Assembly: GCF_002860125.1 (NCBI RefSeq)
Contig: NZ_PGVA01000004.1
Span: 62,001-126,000, forward strand
Direction of reading: 5' to 3'
Source: Bacillus canaveralius
GTDB lineage: Bacteria > Bacillota > Bacilli > Bacillales > Cytobacillaceae
Length of the DNA stretch: 64,000 nt
Shown piece by piece: positions 25,602 through 34,673 of the stretch. The position numbers were made by a program, and so were the translations under genes. Within the stretch, counting starts at the first letter, position 1, and every line of letters starts with the position of its first letter. A model generated the notes under the pieces. It made no database searches and had not been told where the DNA came from. It worked only from the letters and a program-made list of their open reading frames with translations.

Positions 25602-27779
25602 TTGAACAAAAAGAAAAAGAAGACGCACGTGCCGTTTCGGTTGAATATGTTGTTCTTCGCTGTGTTTTTGCTTTTTTCATTATTGATCTTGAGATTGGGC
25701 GTTGTCCAAATTGTATATGGTGACGATTATAAACGTGAGATTGCACGGACCGAGGATAAAATTATCAACAATTCGGTGCCGCGGGGGAAAATGTTTGACC
25801 GCAACGGAAAGGTGATTGTTGATAACACGCCGCTGAATGCGATCACGTATACGAAATATCAAGGAACAAAGCAGCAGGAGATTTTGAGAGTTGCCGAGAA
25901 TCTGGCCCAGCTGATTGATAAAGATACAAAAAAAATACGAGAGCGGGATAGGAAAGATTTTTGGATTATGAAAAACCCTGACCGCGCTGCTGAAAAAATT
26001 ACTGATAAAGAACAAGCATTATTTGAGGGAAAAGAGCTGACGGATAAGGATCTCTACAAACTGCAGCTCGAAAGAATTACCGAAGACGAAATTAATGAAT
26101 TTTCCAATGAAGAACTTGAGGTGCTTGCGATCTACCGGGAATTAAGCTCGGGTTATGCACTGACACCGCAAATTGTCAAAAACGAGGGGGTAACCCCTGA
26201 AGAATTTGCAGTTGTCAGCGAGAACCTCGAACATTTACCTGGAGTTGATACCACGACTGACTGGGATCGTTATTATGCATTCGGCGATACGCTGAAGTCC
26301 GTGCTTGGGAAAGTATCCGATGCGGATAAAGGTTTGCCTGAGGAGCAGCTTGATTACTACCTGTCACGCGACTATAATCGGAATGACCGCGTCGGAATCA
26401 GCTATATCGAACAGCAATATGAGGATGTTTTGCACGGCCAAAAAGCGAAGGTTAAAAATATTACCGATAAAGCGGGCAATGTCCTTAAAACAGAAATCAT
26501 TTCCGAGGGACAGCGCGGCAAAGACTTAGTCCTCTCCACTGATATGGATTTGCAGCTCGCAGTTGAGAAAGCGATCGAAGAAGAGCTTTGGGCTGCAAAA
26601 GGTCAAGCAGGGACCACCCTATTGGACCGGGCATATGTTGTGATGATGGATCCGAATACGGGAGAAATCCTATCCATGGCAGGTAAACGAATTGTAAAAA
26701 ATGAAGAAACGGGCCAGGATGAAATGCAGGATGATGCGCTCGGAAATATCACGACCACCTACAACGTTGGGTCTGCTGTCAAGGGTGCGACGATTTTGAC
26801 AGGTTATCAAAACGAGGCAATTGCACCTGGAACACGCCACCATGATGCACCGATGTATATTAGAAGTACACCAGTAAAAAAATCGTGGACAAACATGGGT
26901 ACTGTTGATGATCTCTTTGCGTTAAAAAGATCTTCGAACGTCTATATGTTCAAAACGGCGGTCACGATCGGCGGTGGCCAATATATTCCGCAGGGCCCGC
27001 TTAAGCTGAACACAAAGGCTTTTGACACAATCCGTGATTCATTCAGCCAGTTTGGCCTGGGCGTCAGAACCGGGATTGACCTGCCGAATGAAACGATTGG
27101 CTTTAAAGGAATGGACACAAGACCCGGTTTCCTGCTTGACCTCGTGATCGGCCAGTATGATACTTATTCCAATATGATGCTCGCCCAGTATGTTTCAACG
27201 ATTGCCAATGGCGGCCACCGCCTTGAGCCGCATTTGGTGAAGCAAATCAGGGAGCCGGTTATGGAAAATAACCAGCTTGGCCCAGTCATGCAGGAAATCA
27301 AACCAAAGGTTCTTAATAAGCTGCCGATGAAAGAAGAGTGGATAGAGCGTGTCCAGGAAGGCTTCCGCCAGGTCGTCCAGGAACCGGGGGGTACAGCATA
27401 CAGTTGGTTCCCGCTCGAATATTTGCCGGCTGGGAAAACGGGAACAGCTGAAGCTTTTTATGACGGGCCACTAAGAAAGAATTTTGGTAAAGAAGCTCCT
27501 GAAGTCATGAACTTAAGCTTTGTCGGTTACGCGCCACATGAAAACCCTGAGGTTGCCATCGCCGTGTTAGTGCCGTGGGCATTCCAGGGTGACAAAGACC
27601 ATAAAGCCAACCTTAAAATAGGAAAAAAAGCATTTGATGCTTACTTTAACTTAAAGAAACAGCGTGTCGAACAAAATATGAACCAAGCAAACCCTGTCCA
27701 GCTAGTGGAAAACATTGAAGAGGTTCAGGCGGGCCAGGAAATAGCAAGGGAAGTAAACGAACAAAGTGTCGAAAATTAA
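25602..27779 (+). CDS. pbpA: Class B penicillin-binding protein 2A (PbpA)
   Basis: A 725-residue peptidoglycan transpeptidase of cell elongation. It has a short Lys-rich cytoplasmic start, a membrane anchor at about residues 14-36, a dimerisation/pedestal region beginning NSVPRGKMFDRNG, and the transpeptidase domain. Active-site motifs are Ser391-x-x-Lys (GSAVKGAT), Ser444-Ser-Asn (KRSSNVY) and Lys612-Thr-Gly (AGKTGTAEA). The TTG start at 25602 follows GGAGAG. It lies just upstream of the pst operon but has its own terminator. Confidence 0.94.
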   Translation: MNKKKKKTHVPFRLNMLFFAVFLLFSLLILRLGVVQIVYGDDYKREIARTEDKIINNSVPRGKMFDRNGKVIVDNTPLNAITYTKYQGTKQQEILRVAENLAQLIDKDTKKIRERDRKDFWIMKNPDRAAEKITDKEQALFEGKELTDKDLYKLQLERITEDEINEFSNEELEVLAIYRELSSGYALTPQIVKNEGVTPEEFAVVSENLEHLPGVDTTTDWDRYYAFGDTLKSVLGKVSDADKGLPEEQLDYYLSRDYNRNDRVGISYIEQQYEDVLHGQKAKVKNITDKAGNVLKTEIISEGQRGKDLVLSTDMDLQLAVEKAIEEELWAAKGQAGTTLLDRAYVVMMDPNTGEILSMAGKRIVKNEETGQDEMQDDALGNITTTYNVGSAVKGATILTGYQNEAIAPGTRHHDAPMYIRSTPVKKSWTNMGTVDDLFALKRSSNVYMFKTAVTIGGGQYIPQGPLKLNTKAFDTIRDSFSQFGLGVRTGIDLPNETIGFKGMDTRPGFLLDLVIGQYDTYSNMMLAQYVSTIANGGHRLEPHLVKQIREPVMENNQLGPVMQEIKPKVLNKLPMKEEWIERVQEGFRQVVQEPGGTAYSWFPLEYLPAGKTGTAEAFYDGPLRKNFGKEAPEVMNLSFVGYAPHENPEVAIAVLVPWAFQGDKDHKANLKIGKKAFDAYFNLKKQRVEQNMNQANPVQLVENIEEVQAGQEIAREVNEQSVEN

Positions 27780-27792
27780 TATGGGAATACAA

Positions 27793-27835
27793 ACAAAAAA
27801 ACTGCTTTCGAAAACTGAAAGCAGTTTTTTTATTT
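27793..27835 (+). terminator. Terminator after pbpA
   Basis: Stem AAAACTGCTTTC with GAAAGCAGTTTT followed by a T tract. Confidence 0.9.
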
Positions 27836-27983
27836 GGGTATAATAAGTTAAATTTCACTGATTTCTGGTGTGTTTTTAATTTTGGCGATTTTAATTCAGC
27901 GATTTTGGGTATAGTAAAAAAAACTTTAAATATCCGGATCAGACAGTGCATGCAAATTATTAATTTTACCTGCTTTCGACATT

Positions 27984-28032
27984 TTTACACAGATTTCAGC
28001 TAAATTTACAAAACCTTTACAAAGTGTTAAAA
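27984..28032 (+). promoter_or_regulatory. PhoP-box array upstream of pstS
   Basis: TTTACA-like hexamers occur at 27984 (TTTACA), 27994 (TTTCAG), 28005 (TTTACA), 28016 (TTTACA) and 28027 (TTAAAA). The last four have an exact 11-bp period, and the first is about one turn upstream. This is the direct-repeat arrangement bound by phosphorylated PhoP in bacilli. It predicts phosphate-starvation induction of the pst operon. Confidence 0.8.
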
Positions 28033-28106
28033 CGCGATTAATAGTTTAGCTTTAATGTATTACATGTAGGACAAAACAACCATATCTCTTAGGGGGACCA
28101 AAAGAA

Positions 28107-29075
28107 ATGAAAAAGTTTAAGTTCTTGGCACTATCAGCAGTGATGAGTACTTTGCTTGCAGTTACTGCAGCATGTGGAAACGGAACTGAAGGGGACAATG
28201 AAAACACCGATTCAGGCACAGGTACTGAAAACGCACAATTATCAGGTGACATTAATATCGACGGATCTTCAACTGTATATCCAATCATGGAGGCAGTTGC
28301 TGAAGAATATCAAATGGAACAGCCGGATGTGAAAGTATCTGTAGGATTCTCCGGGACAGGCGGCGGATTTGAAAAGTTTATTGCCGGCCAAACCGATATG
28401 GCCAACGCATCCCGTCCAATTAAAGATGAAGAAAAAGCCCAATTAGAAGAAAAGGGCATTGAATTCACAGAATTTAAACTTGCGAACGACGGCCTTTCAG
28501 TGGTTGTAAACCCTGATAATGACTGGGTTGATAATTTAACGGTAGAAGAACTAAAAAAAATGTGGGTCAATGATGGTACAACAAAGAAATGGTCCGATAT
28601 TCGTGAAGGATGGCCGGAAGAAGAAATTAAGTTTTATTCACCGGGAACAGACTCCGGAACTTATGATTATTGGAACGAAGTGATCCTTGAAGACGAAGAA
28701 ATGGTTCAAGGCGCAACACAATCTGAAGACGACAATGTTCTCGTTCAAGGCGTTGGCAATGACAAGAATGCGATCGGATTCTTCGGTTACGCATACTATG
28801 TTGAAAATAAAGACAGCTTAAAAGTAGTACCGATTGATAATGGTGAAGGTCCGGTTGAACCGACAAATGAAACGGTTGAAAGCGGAGAATATGCACCACT
28901 TTCCCGCCCATTATTTACTTATGTAAGCAATGAAGCAGTAAAAGAAGAGCATGTGTACGATTACATGACATACTTACTTGAAAACGCTGGCGCGCTTTCA
29001 GAAGACGTTGGTTATGTAAGCCTTCCTGAAGAAGACTATACTGCAGGATTGGAAACACTTGAAGGATTGAAGTAA
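28107..29075 (+). CDS. pstS: Phosphate-binding lipoprotein PstS
   Basis: A 322-residue solute-binding protein of the high-affinity phosphate importer. A lipoprotein signal ends VTAACGN, giving a lipidated Cys on the outer membrane face. An acidic linker (GDNENTDSG) follows, then the binding domain with [20 protein letters not shown] and [12 protein letters not shown], which hold the phosphate. RBS is AGGGGGACC. It heads pstSCAB-phoU under a PhoP-box promoter. Confidence 0.96.
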   Translation: MKKFKFLALSAVMSTLLAVTAACGNGTEGDNENTDSGTGTENAQLSGDINIDGSSTVYPIMEAVAEEYQMEQPDVKVSVGFSGTGGGFEKFIAGQTDMANASRPIKDEEKAQLEEKGIEFTEFKLANDGLSVVVNPDNDWVDNLTVEELKKMWVNDGTTKKWSDIREGWPEEEIKFYSPGTDSGTYDYWNEVILEDEEMVQGATQSEDDNVLVQGVGNDKNAIGFFGYAYYVENKDSLKVVPIDNGEGPVEPTNETVESGEYAPLSRPLFTYVSNEAVKEEHVYDYMTYLLENAGALSEDVGYVSLPEEDYTAGLETLEGLK

Positions 29076-29085
29076 TACTGGTTTT

Positions 29086-29126
29086 GACAAGATGGGAAGC
29101 CCTTCCTTGGTGCTTCTCATCTTGTC
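29086..29126 (+). promoter_or_regulatory. Intercistronic hairpin between pstS and pstC
   Basis: GACAAGATGGGAAGC pairs with GCTTCTCATCTTGTC over 15 positions with one mismatch. No T tract follows, so it is more likely an mRNA-stabilising or processing structure than a terminator. It could keep pstS mRNA in excess over the permease genes, as reported for the B. subtilis pst operon. Confidence 0.7.
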
Positions 29127-29151
29127 ATGTGGATGAAAGGGGTTTTTTATT

Positions 29152-30108
29152 TTGGCTGGCAATAAAATGTCAACAGCACAGTCTCTCTCAGTACGCGAGC
29201 TGATTCAAGCAAAAAAGCAAAGAAAAGGCACGCTGACCATCATGGAAAAAGTAGTCCCGATTATTCTGTTGGGAACAGCGGTTATTTCTGTTTTAACAAC
29301 CTTTGGTATCTTATTTACACTTATTTTTGAAACATTTGAGTTTTTCAGCCGTGTTTCAATCGCGGAATTTTTCACATCTACCAAGTGGTATCCGTTTTCG
29401 GAAACATCGGGGTCATACGGAATTTTACCGCTTGTTGCAGGTACGTTAAAAGTAACGGCAATCGCATCGCTTGTCGCAGTACCGATTGGCATCGCATCTG
29501 CCATTTACTTGAGTGAATATGCTTCAGACAAAACCCGACGGATTATCAAGCCGATTTTAGAAGTACTGGCCGGTATTCCAACGATTGTATACGGTTTTTT
29601 TGCATTGACATTTGTAACGCCACTTTTGCGCAGTTTCATACCTGGACTGGATTTCTTCAACGCACTAAGTGCAGGGATTGTTGTCGGAATTATGATTACG
29701 CCGATGGTGACCTCTCTTTCGGAAGATGCAATGTCATCGGTGCCGAGAACGATGCGTGAAGGAGCGTTTGCACTTGGTTCTACTAAATTTGAAGTAGCAA
29801 TAAAAGTCGTGTTGCCTGCAGCTGTTTCCGGCATTGTGGCTTCTGTTGTTTTAGCTCTTTCCCGTGCCATCGGTGAAACGATGATCGTGACATTGGCAGC
29901 CGGGTCAACTCCGAGCCTGGAATGGGATGTAACTTCATCCATTCAAACGATGACAGCCTATATTGCGCAGGTTAGCTCCGGAGATGCCGGTTTTGGGACG
30001 ACGATCTATTACAGCATTTATGCAGTGGGTATGACTTTATTTGTTTTCACGCTCGCGATGAACCTGCTTGCACAGTTTATCTCTCGCCGCTTCAGGGAGG
30101 AATACTAA
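29152..30108 (+). CDS. pstC: Phosphate ABC transporter permease PstC
   Basis: A 318-residue inner-membrane permease with six transmembrane segments and the typical EAA loop region (SEDAMSSVPRTMREGAFALG). The GIPTIVYGFFALTFV segment is characteristic. The TTG at 29152 lies ten bases after AAAGGGG. ATG 29167 is a second possibility with a weaker site. The next gene, pstA, starts almost at once. Confidence 0.93.
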   Translation: MAGNKMSTAQSLSVRELIQAKKQRKGTLTIMEKVVPIILLGTAVISVLTTFGILFTLIFETFEFFSRVSIAEFFTSTKWYPFSETSGSYGILPLVAGTLKVTAIASLVAVPIGIASAIYLSEYASDKTRRIIKPILEVLAGIPTIVYGFFALTFVTPLLRSFIPGLDFFNALSAGIVVGIMITPMVTSLSEDAMSSVPRTMREGAFALGSTKFEVAIKVVLPAAVSGIVASVVLALSRAIGETMIVTLAAGSTPSLEWDVTSSIQTMTAYIAQVSSGDAGFGTTIYYSIYAVGMTLFVFTLAMNLLAQFISRRFREEY

Positions 30109-30109
30109 T

Positions 30110-30988
30110 ATGAAACTAGTGGATCAAAAAATTGTTGAAAAGAAAATGCCGGCTCGGATTATGCGAAATAATCTTTTCAAAGGAATCTTCTTCATTGCTA
30201 CATGCTTTGGATTAGTGGTTCTGGCGATTCTACTATATCGGATATTCACTCAAGGAATTGGCTATCTGAACTTGGACTTTTTGCAGAACTTGCCTTCAAG
30301 AAGACCTGAGCAAGCTGGAGTAAAAACAGCGTTAATCGGGACAATATGGCTGATGGGGGTCATTGCGCCTGTTTCTTTGTTTCTTGGGGTAGGAACGGCA
30401 TTATATTTAGAAGAGTATGCCAAGAAAAATAAGTTTAATGCATTCGTTAAAGTAAATATTTCGAACTTGGCTGGTGTGCCATCGATCGTATTTGGTTTGC
30501 TTGGTTTGACCATTTTTGCGCGTGCGCTTGCTTTGGGTAATAGCGTACTTACAGCCGGGCTGACGATGAGCTTGCTTGTTTTGCCTGTTATTATTGTCGC
30601 ATCCCAGGAAGCGATTCGCGCCGTGCCAAGAGAGCTTCGTGAAGCGTCTTATGGGATGGGAGCGACAAAATGGCAGACAATCGTCCGTGTTGTACTTCCG
30701 GCTGCGATTCCGGGGATTTTAACTGGGGGGATTCTCGCGCTTTCACGTGCGATTGGCGAAACCGCCCCATTGCTTGTAGTCGGAATTCCATTGTTTATTG
30801 CGTTCACACCAACATCGATTTTCGACACTTTTACCGTTCTGCCAATGCAGATATATAACTGGACGAGCCGTCCGCAGGAAGAGTTTCATGCCGTTGCCGC
30901 GGCGGGGATTCTGGTGCTTCTTGTCCTATTATTGTTAATGAATTCAATTGCGGTAATCATCCGCAATAAATTTCAAAAGAGATATTAA
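30110..30988 (+). CDS. pstA: Phosphate ABC transporter permease PstA
   Basis: A 292-residue permease pairing with PstC. The EAA loop reads [20 protein letters not shown], and six hydrophobic segments are visible. ATG 30110 lies 1 base after the pstC stop with GGGAGG upstream inside pstC. A longer in-frame start at 30068 within pstC is less likely. Confidence 0.94.
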   Translation: MKLVDQKIVEKKMPARIMRNNLFKGIFFIATCFGLVVLAILLYRIFTQGIGYLNLDFLQNLPSRRPEQAGVKTALIGTIWLMGVIAPVSLFLGVGTALYLEEYAKKNKFNAFVKVNISNLAGVPSIVFGLLGLTIFARALALGNSVLTAGLTMSLLVLPVIIVASQEAIRAVPRELREASYGMGATKWQTIVRVVLPAAIPGILTGGILALSRAIGETAPLLVVGIPLFIAFTPTSIFDTFTVLPMQIYNWTSRPQEEFHAVAAAGILVLLVLLLLMNSIAVIIRNKFQKRY

Positions 30989-31037
30989 GACCTGGACGAT
31001 AAAGTTACTTTTCTTTTTGGATGAAGGAGGAAATCAT

Positions 31038-31868
31038 ATGAGTACGACAAAAGAGAAGACAGTTGTAATGAATATGGGGAACGATCAAAGAAATAACGTG
31101 GAAAATGCCGAAAAATCCATCGTTTATAAGACTTCAGGTTTGAACCTCTGGTATGGTGAAAACCAGGCTTTAAAGAATATTGACCTTGATATTTTCGAAA
31201 ATGAAGTAACAGCGATTATCGGCCCTTCCGGGTGTGGTAAATCCACATATATTAAAGTTCTAAACCGGATGATTGAGCTCATTCCTGGCGTGCGCACTTC
31301 AGGAACGATTTCTTACAGAGGGCGCAATATTCTTGATCGCGATTATAAAGTAGAGGAATTACGCACGCAGGTTGGCATGGTGTTCCAAAAGCCTAATCCT
31401 TTCCCAAAATCAATTTATGAAAATGTAGCATACGGACCGAGGATTCATGGTATTCGTGATAAAAAGATCCTTGATCAAATTGTTGAAACGAGCTTAAGAG
31501 GAGCAGCGATCTGGGACGAAGTAAAGGATCGCTTAAACCAGAATGCTTATGGTTTATCAGGCGGCCAGCAGCAGCGTTTATGTATCGCGCGCTGTCTTGC
31601 GATTGAGCCCGATGTCATTTTAATGGATGAACCAACATCAGCCCTTGACCCGATATCAACACTAAAGGTCGAAGAACTTGTGCAGGAGTTAAAGAAAAAC
31701 TTCAGTATCATTATCGTAACGCATAATATGCAGCAAGCAGCACGTATTTCTGATAAAACGGCTTTCTTCCTGAATGGAGAGGTTGTTGAATTTTCTGATA
31801 CGGATAAAATATTCTCAACTCCGGCGGATAAACGGACGGAAGATTATATTACTGGTCGATTCGGGTGA
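31038..31868 (+). CDS. pstB: Phosphate ABC transporter ATPase PstB
   Basis: A 276-residue ATPase energising phosphate import. It has Walker [10 protein letters not shown], signature LSGGQQQR and Walker [14 protein letters not shown]. The first 35 or so residues are a polar extension before the conserved domain. ATG 31038 follows GAAGGAGG. Only one pstB is present here, with phoU after it, whereas B. subtilis has two pstB paralogues. Confidence 0.95.
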   Translation: MSTTKEKTVVMNMGNDQRNNVENAEKSIVYKTSGLNLWYGENQALKNIDLDIFENEVTAIIGPSGCGKSTYIKVLNRMIELIPGVRTSGTISYRGRNILDRDYKVEELRTQVGMVFQKPNPFPKSIYENVAYGPRIHGIRDKKILDQIVETSLRGAAIWDEVKDRLNQNAYGLSGGQQQRLCIARCLAIEPDVILMDEPTSALDPISTLKVEELVQELKKNFSIIIVTHNMQQAARISDKTAFFLNGEVVEFSDTDKIFSTPADKRTEDYITGRFG

Positions 31869-31871
31869 TAA

Positions 31872-31903
31872 GAAAAATCGTGCGAAACATCGCGCGATTT
31901 TTC
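31872..31903 (+). terminator. Hairpin after pstB
   Basis: GAAAAATCGTGCG pairs with CGCGCGATTTTTC (one mismatch). The only T run is inside the stem, so it may act as a weak terminator or a processing site between pstB and phoU. Confidence 0.45.
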
Positions 31904-32083
31904 ATAATATAACTATTGTCTGCGTTTAAAAAACTGAGCGTTTCGAGGTACACGACTTACTGTTGGCGACAAACCAGGGGTGGGGCACGCTTAGTGGGCC
32001 CGGCATTTGTCTGCTTTGAACGACAGGCTTACAAGGCATTCGCACTTTTCTTATATCATGGCGTGATGAAGGGAGACAATCAC

Positions 32084-32743
32084 ATGGTTGTACGGGAAAA
32101 ATTTCAGGAAGAACTGAATGATTTACAAAGCAAGCTTAATGAATTGGGGCAATTGGCAAGTGAGGCGTTAACAAGATCTCTTGAGGCTTTGGAAACAAAA
32201 AACATCGAGCTTGCGCTGGAAATTATGGAAGACGATACGAAAGCTGATATTTTGGAAGAGGAAATCAATGATCTTGCCATTTTGCTGATTGCCAAGCAGC
32301 AGCCGGTAGCGATTGATCTGCGCAGAATTATCGTAGCCATTAAGATTGCGACTGACATCGAAAGGATTGCGGATTTTGCTGTCAATATTGCTAAATCGAC
32401 GATCAGGATTGGCAATGAGCCGCTCGTAAAACCAATCGAGCACATCAAGCAAATGCACAAGCTGAATTTAGAGATGTTACAGATTGCTTTAGAAGGTTAT
32501 ACGGAAGAAGATGTTGTAAAGGGCAAGAAGGTTGCCGAAATGGATGATCACGTTGATGATTTATATGGGGAAGCCATTAAGGACCTTCTCCAGCTAAGTA
32601 TTCAAAAGCCTGAATTCTTACCGCAAATTACCCAGCTGTCATTTGTATGCCGCTATCTGGAAAGAGCTGCTGATCATACTACGAATATTGCCGAAAGCAT
32701 TATTTATTTAGTTAGAGGACGCCGCTACGATTTGAATAGTTAA
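32084..32743 (+). CDS. phoU: Phosphate-signalling protein PhoU
   Basis: A 219-residue all-helical PhoU protein with two three-helix repeats. Conserved metal-site segments are in KIATDIERIADFAVNIAK and FVCRYLERAADHTTNIAE. It links Pst transport to PhoR/PhoP signalling and limits phosphate uptake. ATG 32084 follows AAGGGAG. The frame extends upstream to 31916 without a good start. It ends the pst operon; to my knowledge B. subtilis 168 lacks a phoU here. Confidence 0.93.
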   Translation: MVVREKFQEELNDLQSKLNELGQLASEALTRSLEALETKNIELALEIMEDDTKADILEEEINDLAILLIAKQQPVAIDLRRIIVAIKIATDIERIADFAVNIAKSTIRIGNEPLVKPIEHIKQMHKLNLEMLQIALEGYTEEDVVKGKKVAEMDDHVDDLYGEAIKDLLQLSIQKPEFLPQITQLSFVCRYLERAADHTTNIAESIIYLVRGRRYDLNS

Positions 32744-32744
32744 T

Positions 32745-32787
32745 AAAAAAAGGAGCAAGCGCAAGCTTGCTCCTTTAATTTTTTGTA
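32745..32787. terminator. Bidirectional terminator between phoU and yqzC
   Basis: Stem AAAGGAGCAAGC with GCTTGCTCCTTT, loop GCAA, then AATTTTTTG; it overlaps the end of yqzC. Confidence 0.88.
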
Positions 32788-33266
32788 ATCAATTTCCCGA
32801 TCTCCTCATAATCCATGTCCGTATGTATTTCAAAGGTTCCGACCTGGATTTTCGTGCTGTAGCCGGAACGATTCATAAATAACTCGAATTCACTAGGGTT
32901 TTCGATAATGCTCTGCTCGGCAAGGAGGCTGGCAATTTCCGAAGAGGTCATGCCGCTGGTAACTTCAAGCTGATACTCAGGTGCAGATTGCTCGGGAATC
33001 TGTTCTGGTTGTTCTGTACTTGCCGCTTCTTGTCTCTCTTTTTCGATCGTCTCAGGCGGACTCGCTTCTGTTCGTTCTTTACCAGTCCGTTTCAGTTCCA
33101 TAAAATGATTTTGCGATAAAACGACATAGCCTTCAGCTTCGAGCTTCTTGATCGATTGATCAACAGACTGGGCCTGTTGTCCATCAATAAAAAAATAATA
33201 TGAACCGATGCAGCTTACTGTGAATAAAATTCCAACTGCAAATGATCTTACACTTCGCTTATTCAT
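32775..33266 (-). CDS. yqzC: YqzC-like protein with MltG/YceG-type C-terminal domain
   Basis: A 163-residue protein with an N-terminal membrane anchor (about residues 9-26), a Glu/Pro-rich linker, and a C-terminal module from EVTSGMTSSEIASLL to HTDMDYEEIGKLI. That module resembles the LysM-like part of endolytic transglycosylase MltG without the catalytic domain. It follows yqzD in the same direction, as the yqzD-yqzC pair does in B. subtilis. Likely sits on the outer membrane face near peptidoglycan; the precise role is unknown. Confidence 0.78.
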   Translation of the reverse strand: MNKRSVRSFAVGILFTVSCIGSYYFFIDGQQAQSVDQSIKKLEAEGYVVLSQNHFMELKRTGKERTEASPPETIEKERQEAASTEQPEQIPEQSAPEYQLEVTSGMTSSEIASLLAEQSIIENPSEFELFMNRSGYSTKIQVGTFEIHTDMDYEEIGKLITKN

Positions 33267-33277
33267 AACGCGTCCCC

Positions 33278-33625
33278 TTATCCTAATTCCTGAAGAATCG
33301 AATCTACTTCACTCGTCGATAGAGACGATTGCCTGGCAATTTGTTGAGTCGTTAAGCCTTGCTGGGCAAGAGAAATAACCTGATTTTTTAAAATCGCGTG
33401 GACTTCCCTTCTTTCCGGAACAAACGAAGGCTGCAAATCTTCATAAACAAGAAGTTCTTCCTCGAGAACAGCCAGTTTCTTTTTGATTTGGTAGATTTCC
33501 TGCATTTGCTGCAATGAAAATTCATCCAGTTCATCGCGGATCTCCTTGTGCGGATCTTTCAGAAATATCGAAACAATGATTAATAGTATTGAAAGGGCAA
33601 GCATCCCTAACATCAAATACTCCAT
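33278..33625 (-). CDS. yqzD: YqzD-like membrane protein with coiled coil and HTH-like tail
   Basis: A 115-residue protein with one N-terminal transmembrane segment (MLALSILLIIVSIFL), a central coiled coil (MQEIYQIKKKLAVLEEELLVY) and a C-terminal helix-turn-helix-like segment (LAQQGLTTQQIARQSSLSTSEVDSIL). ATG 33625 is chosen because CTGAGGTG lies seven bases upstream; an ATG at 33649 precedes that site. It is followed closely by yqzC. Function unknown. Confidence 0.75.
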   Translation of the reverse strand: MEYLMLGMLALSILLIIVSIFLKDPHKEIRDELDEFSLQQMQEIYQIKKKLAVLEEELLVYEDLQPSFVPERREVHAILKNQVISLAQQGLTTQQIARQSSLSTSEVDSILQELG

Positions 33626-33980
33626 TATATACACCTCAGTTGTGTTCATTTATATATGACAAAAATATTTTACCATTAGAAACAGCAAATTTCGATGTTA
33701 TTCGCATCAATAATTTTTCAGAAAAAGGATTGTCGGAAAAAGAAGATTAAAAAACGGCCGTTGTCGGAACATCTGTTAGTCATGAAAGATTCCTAAAAAA
33801 AATTGCAGGTTTTACATCAGTTCCACTGCACTCATCCAGGTTTTATACAAGATCCGACAAAATGCGTTTATTGTGGGCTTTTCCTTTCAATGCTAACATG
33901 AAAGTAATCCTTTTGGTCATCATTCAGAAGCGTTCATGAATATATTATCCGTTTTAGTCATAACGAAATGAGGTGCTGCA
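33626..33980. other. Non-coding gap between yqzD and the DUF4912 gene
   Basis: About 355 bp divergent promoter region, AT-rich, with a short GC patch AAAAAACGGCCGTTGTCGG near 33750-33770 containing the palindrome AACGGCCGTT. A GCGTTCATGAATATATTAT stretch near 33931 loosely resembles a sporulation sigma-factor -10 region. No gene, known riboswitch or repeat element was recognised. Confidence 0.4.
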
Positions 33981-34673
33981 ATGATTGAGGAAATTATAAA
34001 GCTTCGCAGGAACGGGCTTTCGTTTCGTAAAATAGCCCTCGAGCTTGGCTCAACTGTCGGTAGGGTCCAATACCAGTGGAAAAAATATATAAATGAAGAA
34101 CGTAAAGGTTTGCGGACTGGCATCGTATCCAGACCGGAGCAAATCGACGTCAGAGCTGGAAACGGCTTTTCAGGGCTGGGTGATTCTGCTCCTCTTACAA
34201 CGCAAGACGAGCTTGTTTTGTGGAGCGTTTCTGCTGACAAAGTTTATGCCTTTTGGAGACTTTCTCGCTTTATAAAGAACCTCGTCCAACAATACTTTGA
34301 TCAGGATTATCGCGATCTTTCAACAGTGCTGCGCCTGTATGATATCACTTCAATTATTTTTAATGGACATAATGCACATGGACACCATGAAATCATGATC
34401 GCGGAAGATGTGCAAAACTGGACTTTTAAAGGGCTGAAACCAAATCGTTCTTACTGTATAGAACTTGGCGTGAAACTGTCTGGAACGAAATTTTTCCCTT
34501 TGTTGCGATCTAATTCGATTCATATGACAAGAACTTCGGCACAACAGAGCGGAAAATTATTGAAGGACATTACAACATTTATGGAAAAATATGATTCTCC
34601 TCCTAATTGGATTGAACATGTCAGCACCTACAGCTATTATGAGAAAACGATTAGAAAAGAGGAGAGGGAATGA
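33981..34673 (+). CDS. HTH-DUF4912 protein
   Basis: A 230-residue protein. Residues 1-40 form a helix-turn-helix (EEIIKLRRNGLSFRKIALEL, then TVGRVQYQWKKY) like those of resolvase-type or small DNA-binding proteins. Residues about 75-195 are a DUF4912 domain, with SADKVYAFWRLS, LRLYDITSIIFNGHNAHGHHE and GLKPNRSYCIELGVKL. This domain is often encoded beside glycogen-type GH57 and GT4 genes. ATG 33981 follows GAGGTG. Its stop overlaps the next start by four bases, showing translational coupling with the GH57/GT4 fusion. Molecular role unknown. Confidence 0.8.
   Translation: MIEEIIKLRRNGLSFRKIALELGSTVGRVQYQWKKYINEERKGLRTGIVSRPEQIDVRAGNGFSGLGDSAPLTTQDELVLWSVSADKVYAFWRLSRFIKNLVQQYFDQDYRDLSTVLRLYDITSIIFNGHNAHGHHEIMIAEDVQNWTFKGLKPNRSYCIELGVKLSGTKFFPLLRSNSIHMTRTSAQQSGKLLKDITTFMEKYDSPPNWIEHVSTYSYYEKTIRKEERE

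Noticed and set aside
33900-33980. Sporulation sigma-factor promoter before the DUF4912 gene
   Set aside because: The resemblance covers only part of a -10 region, with no convincing -35.
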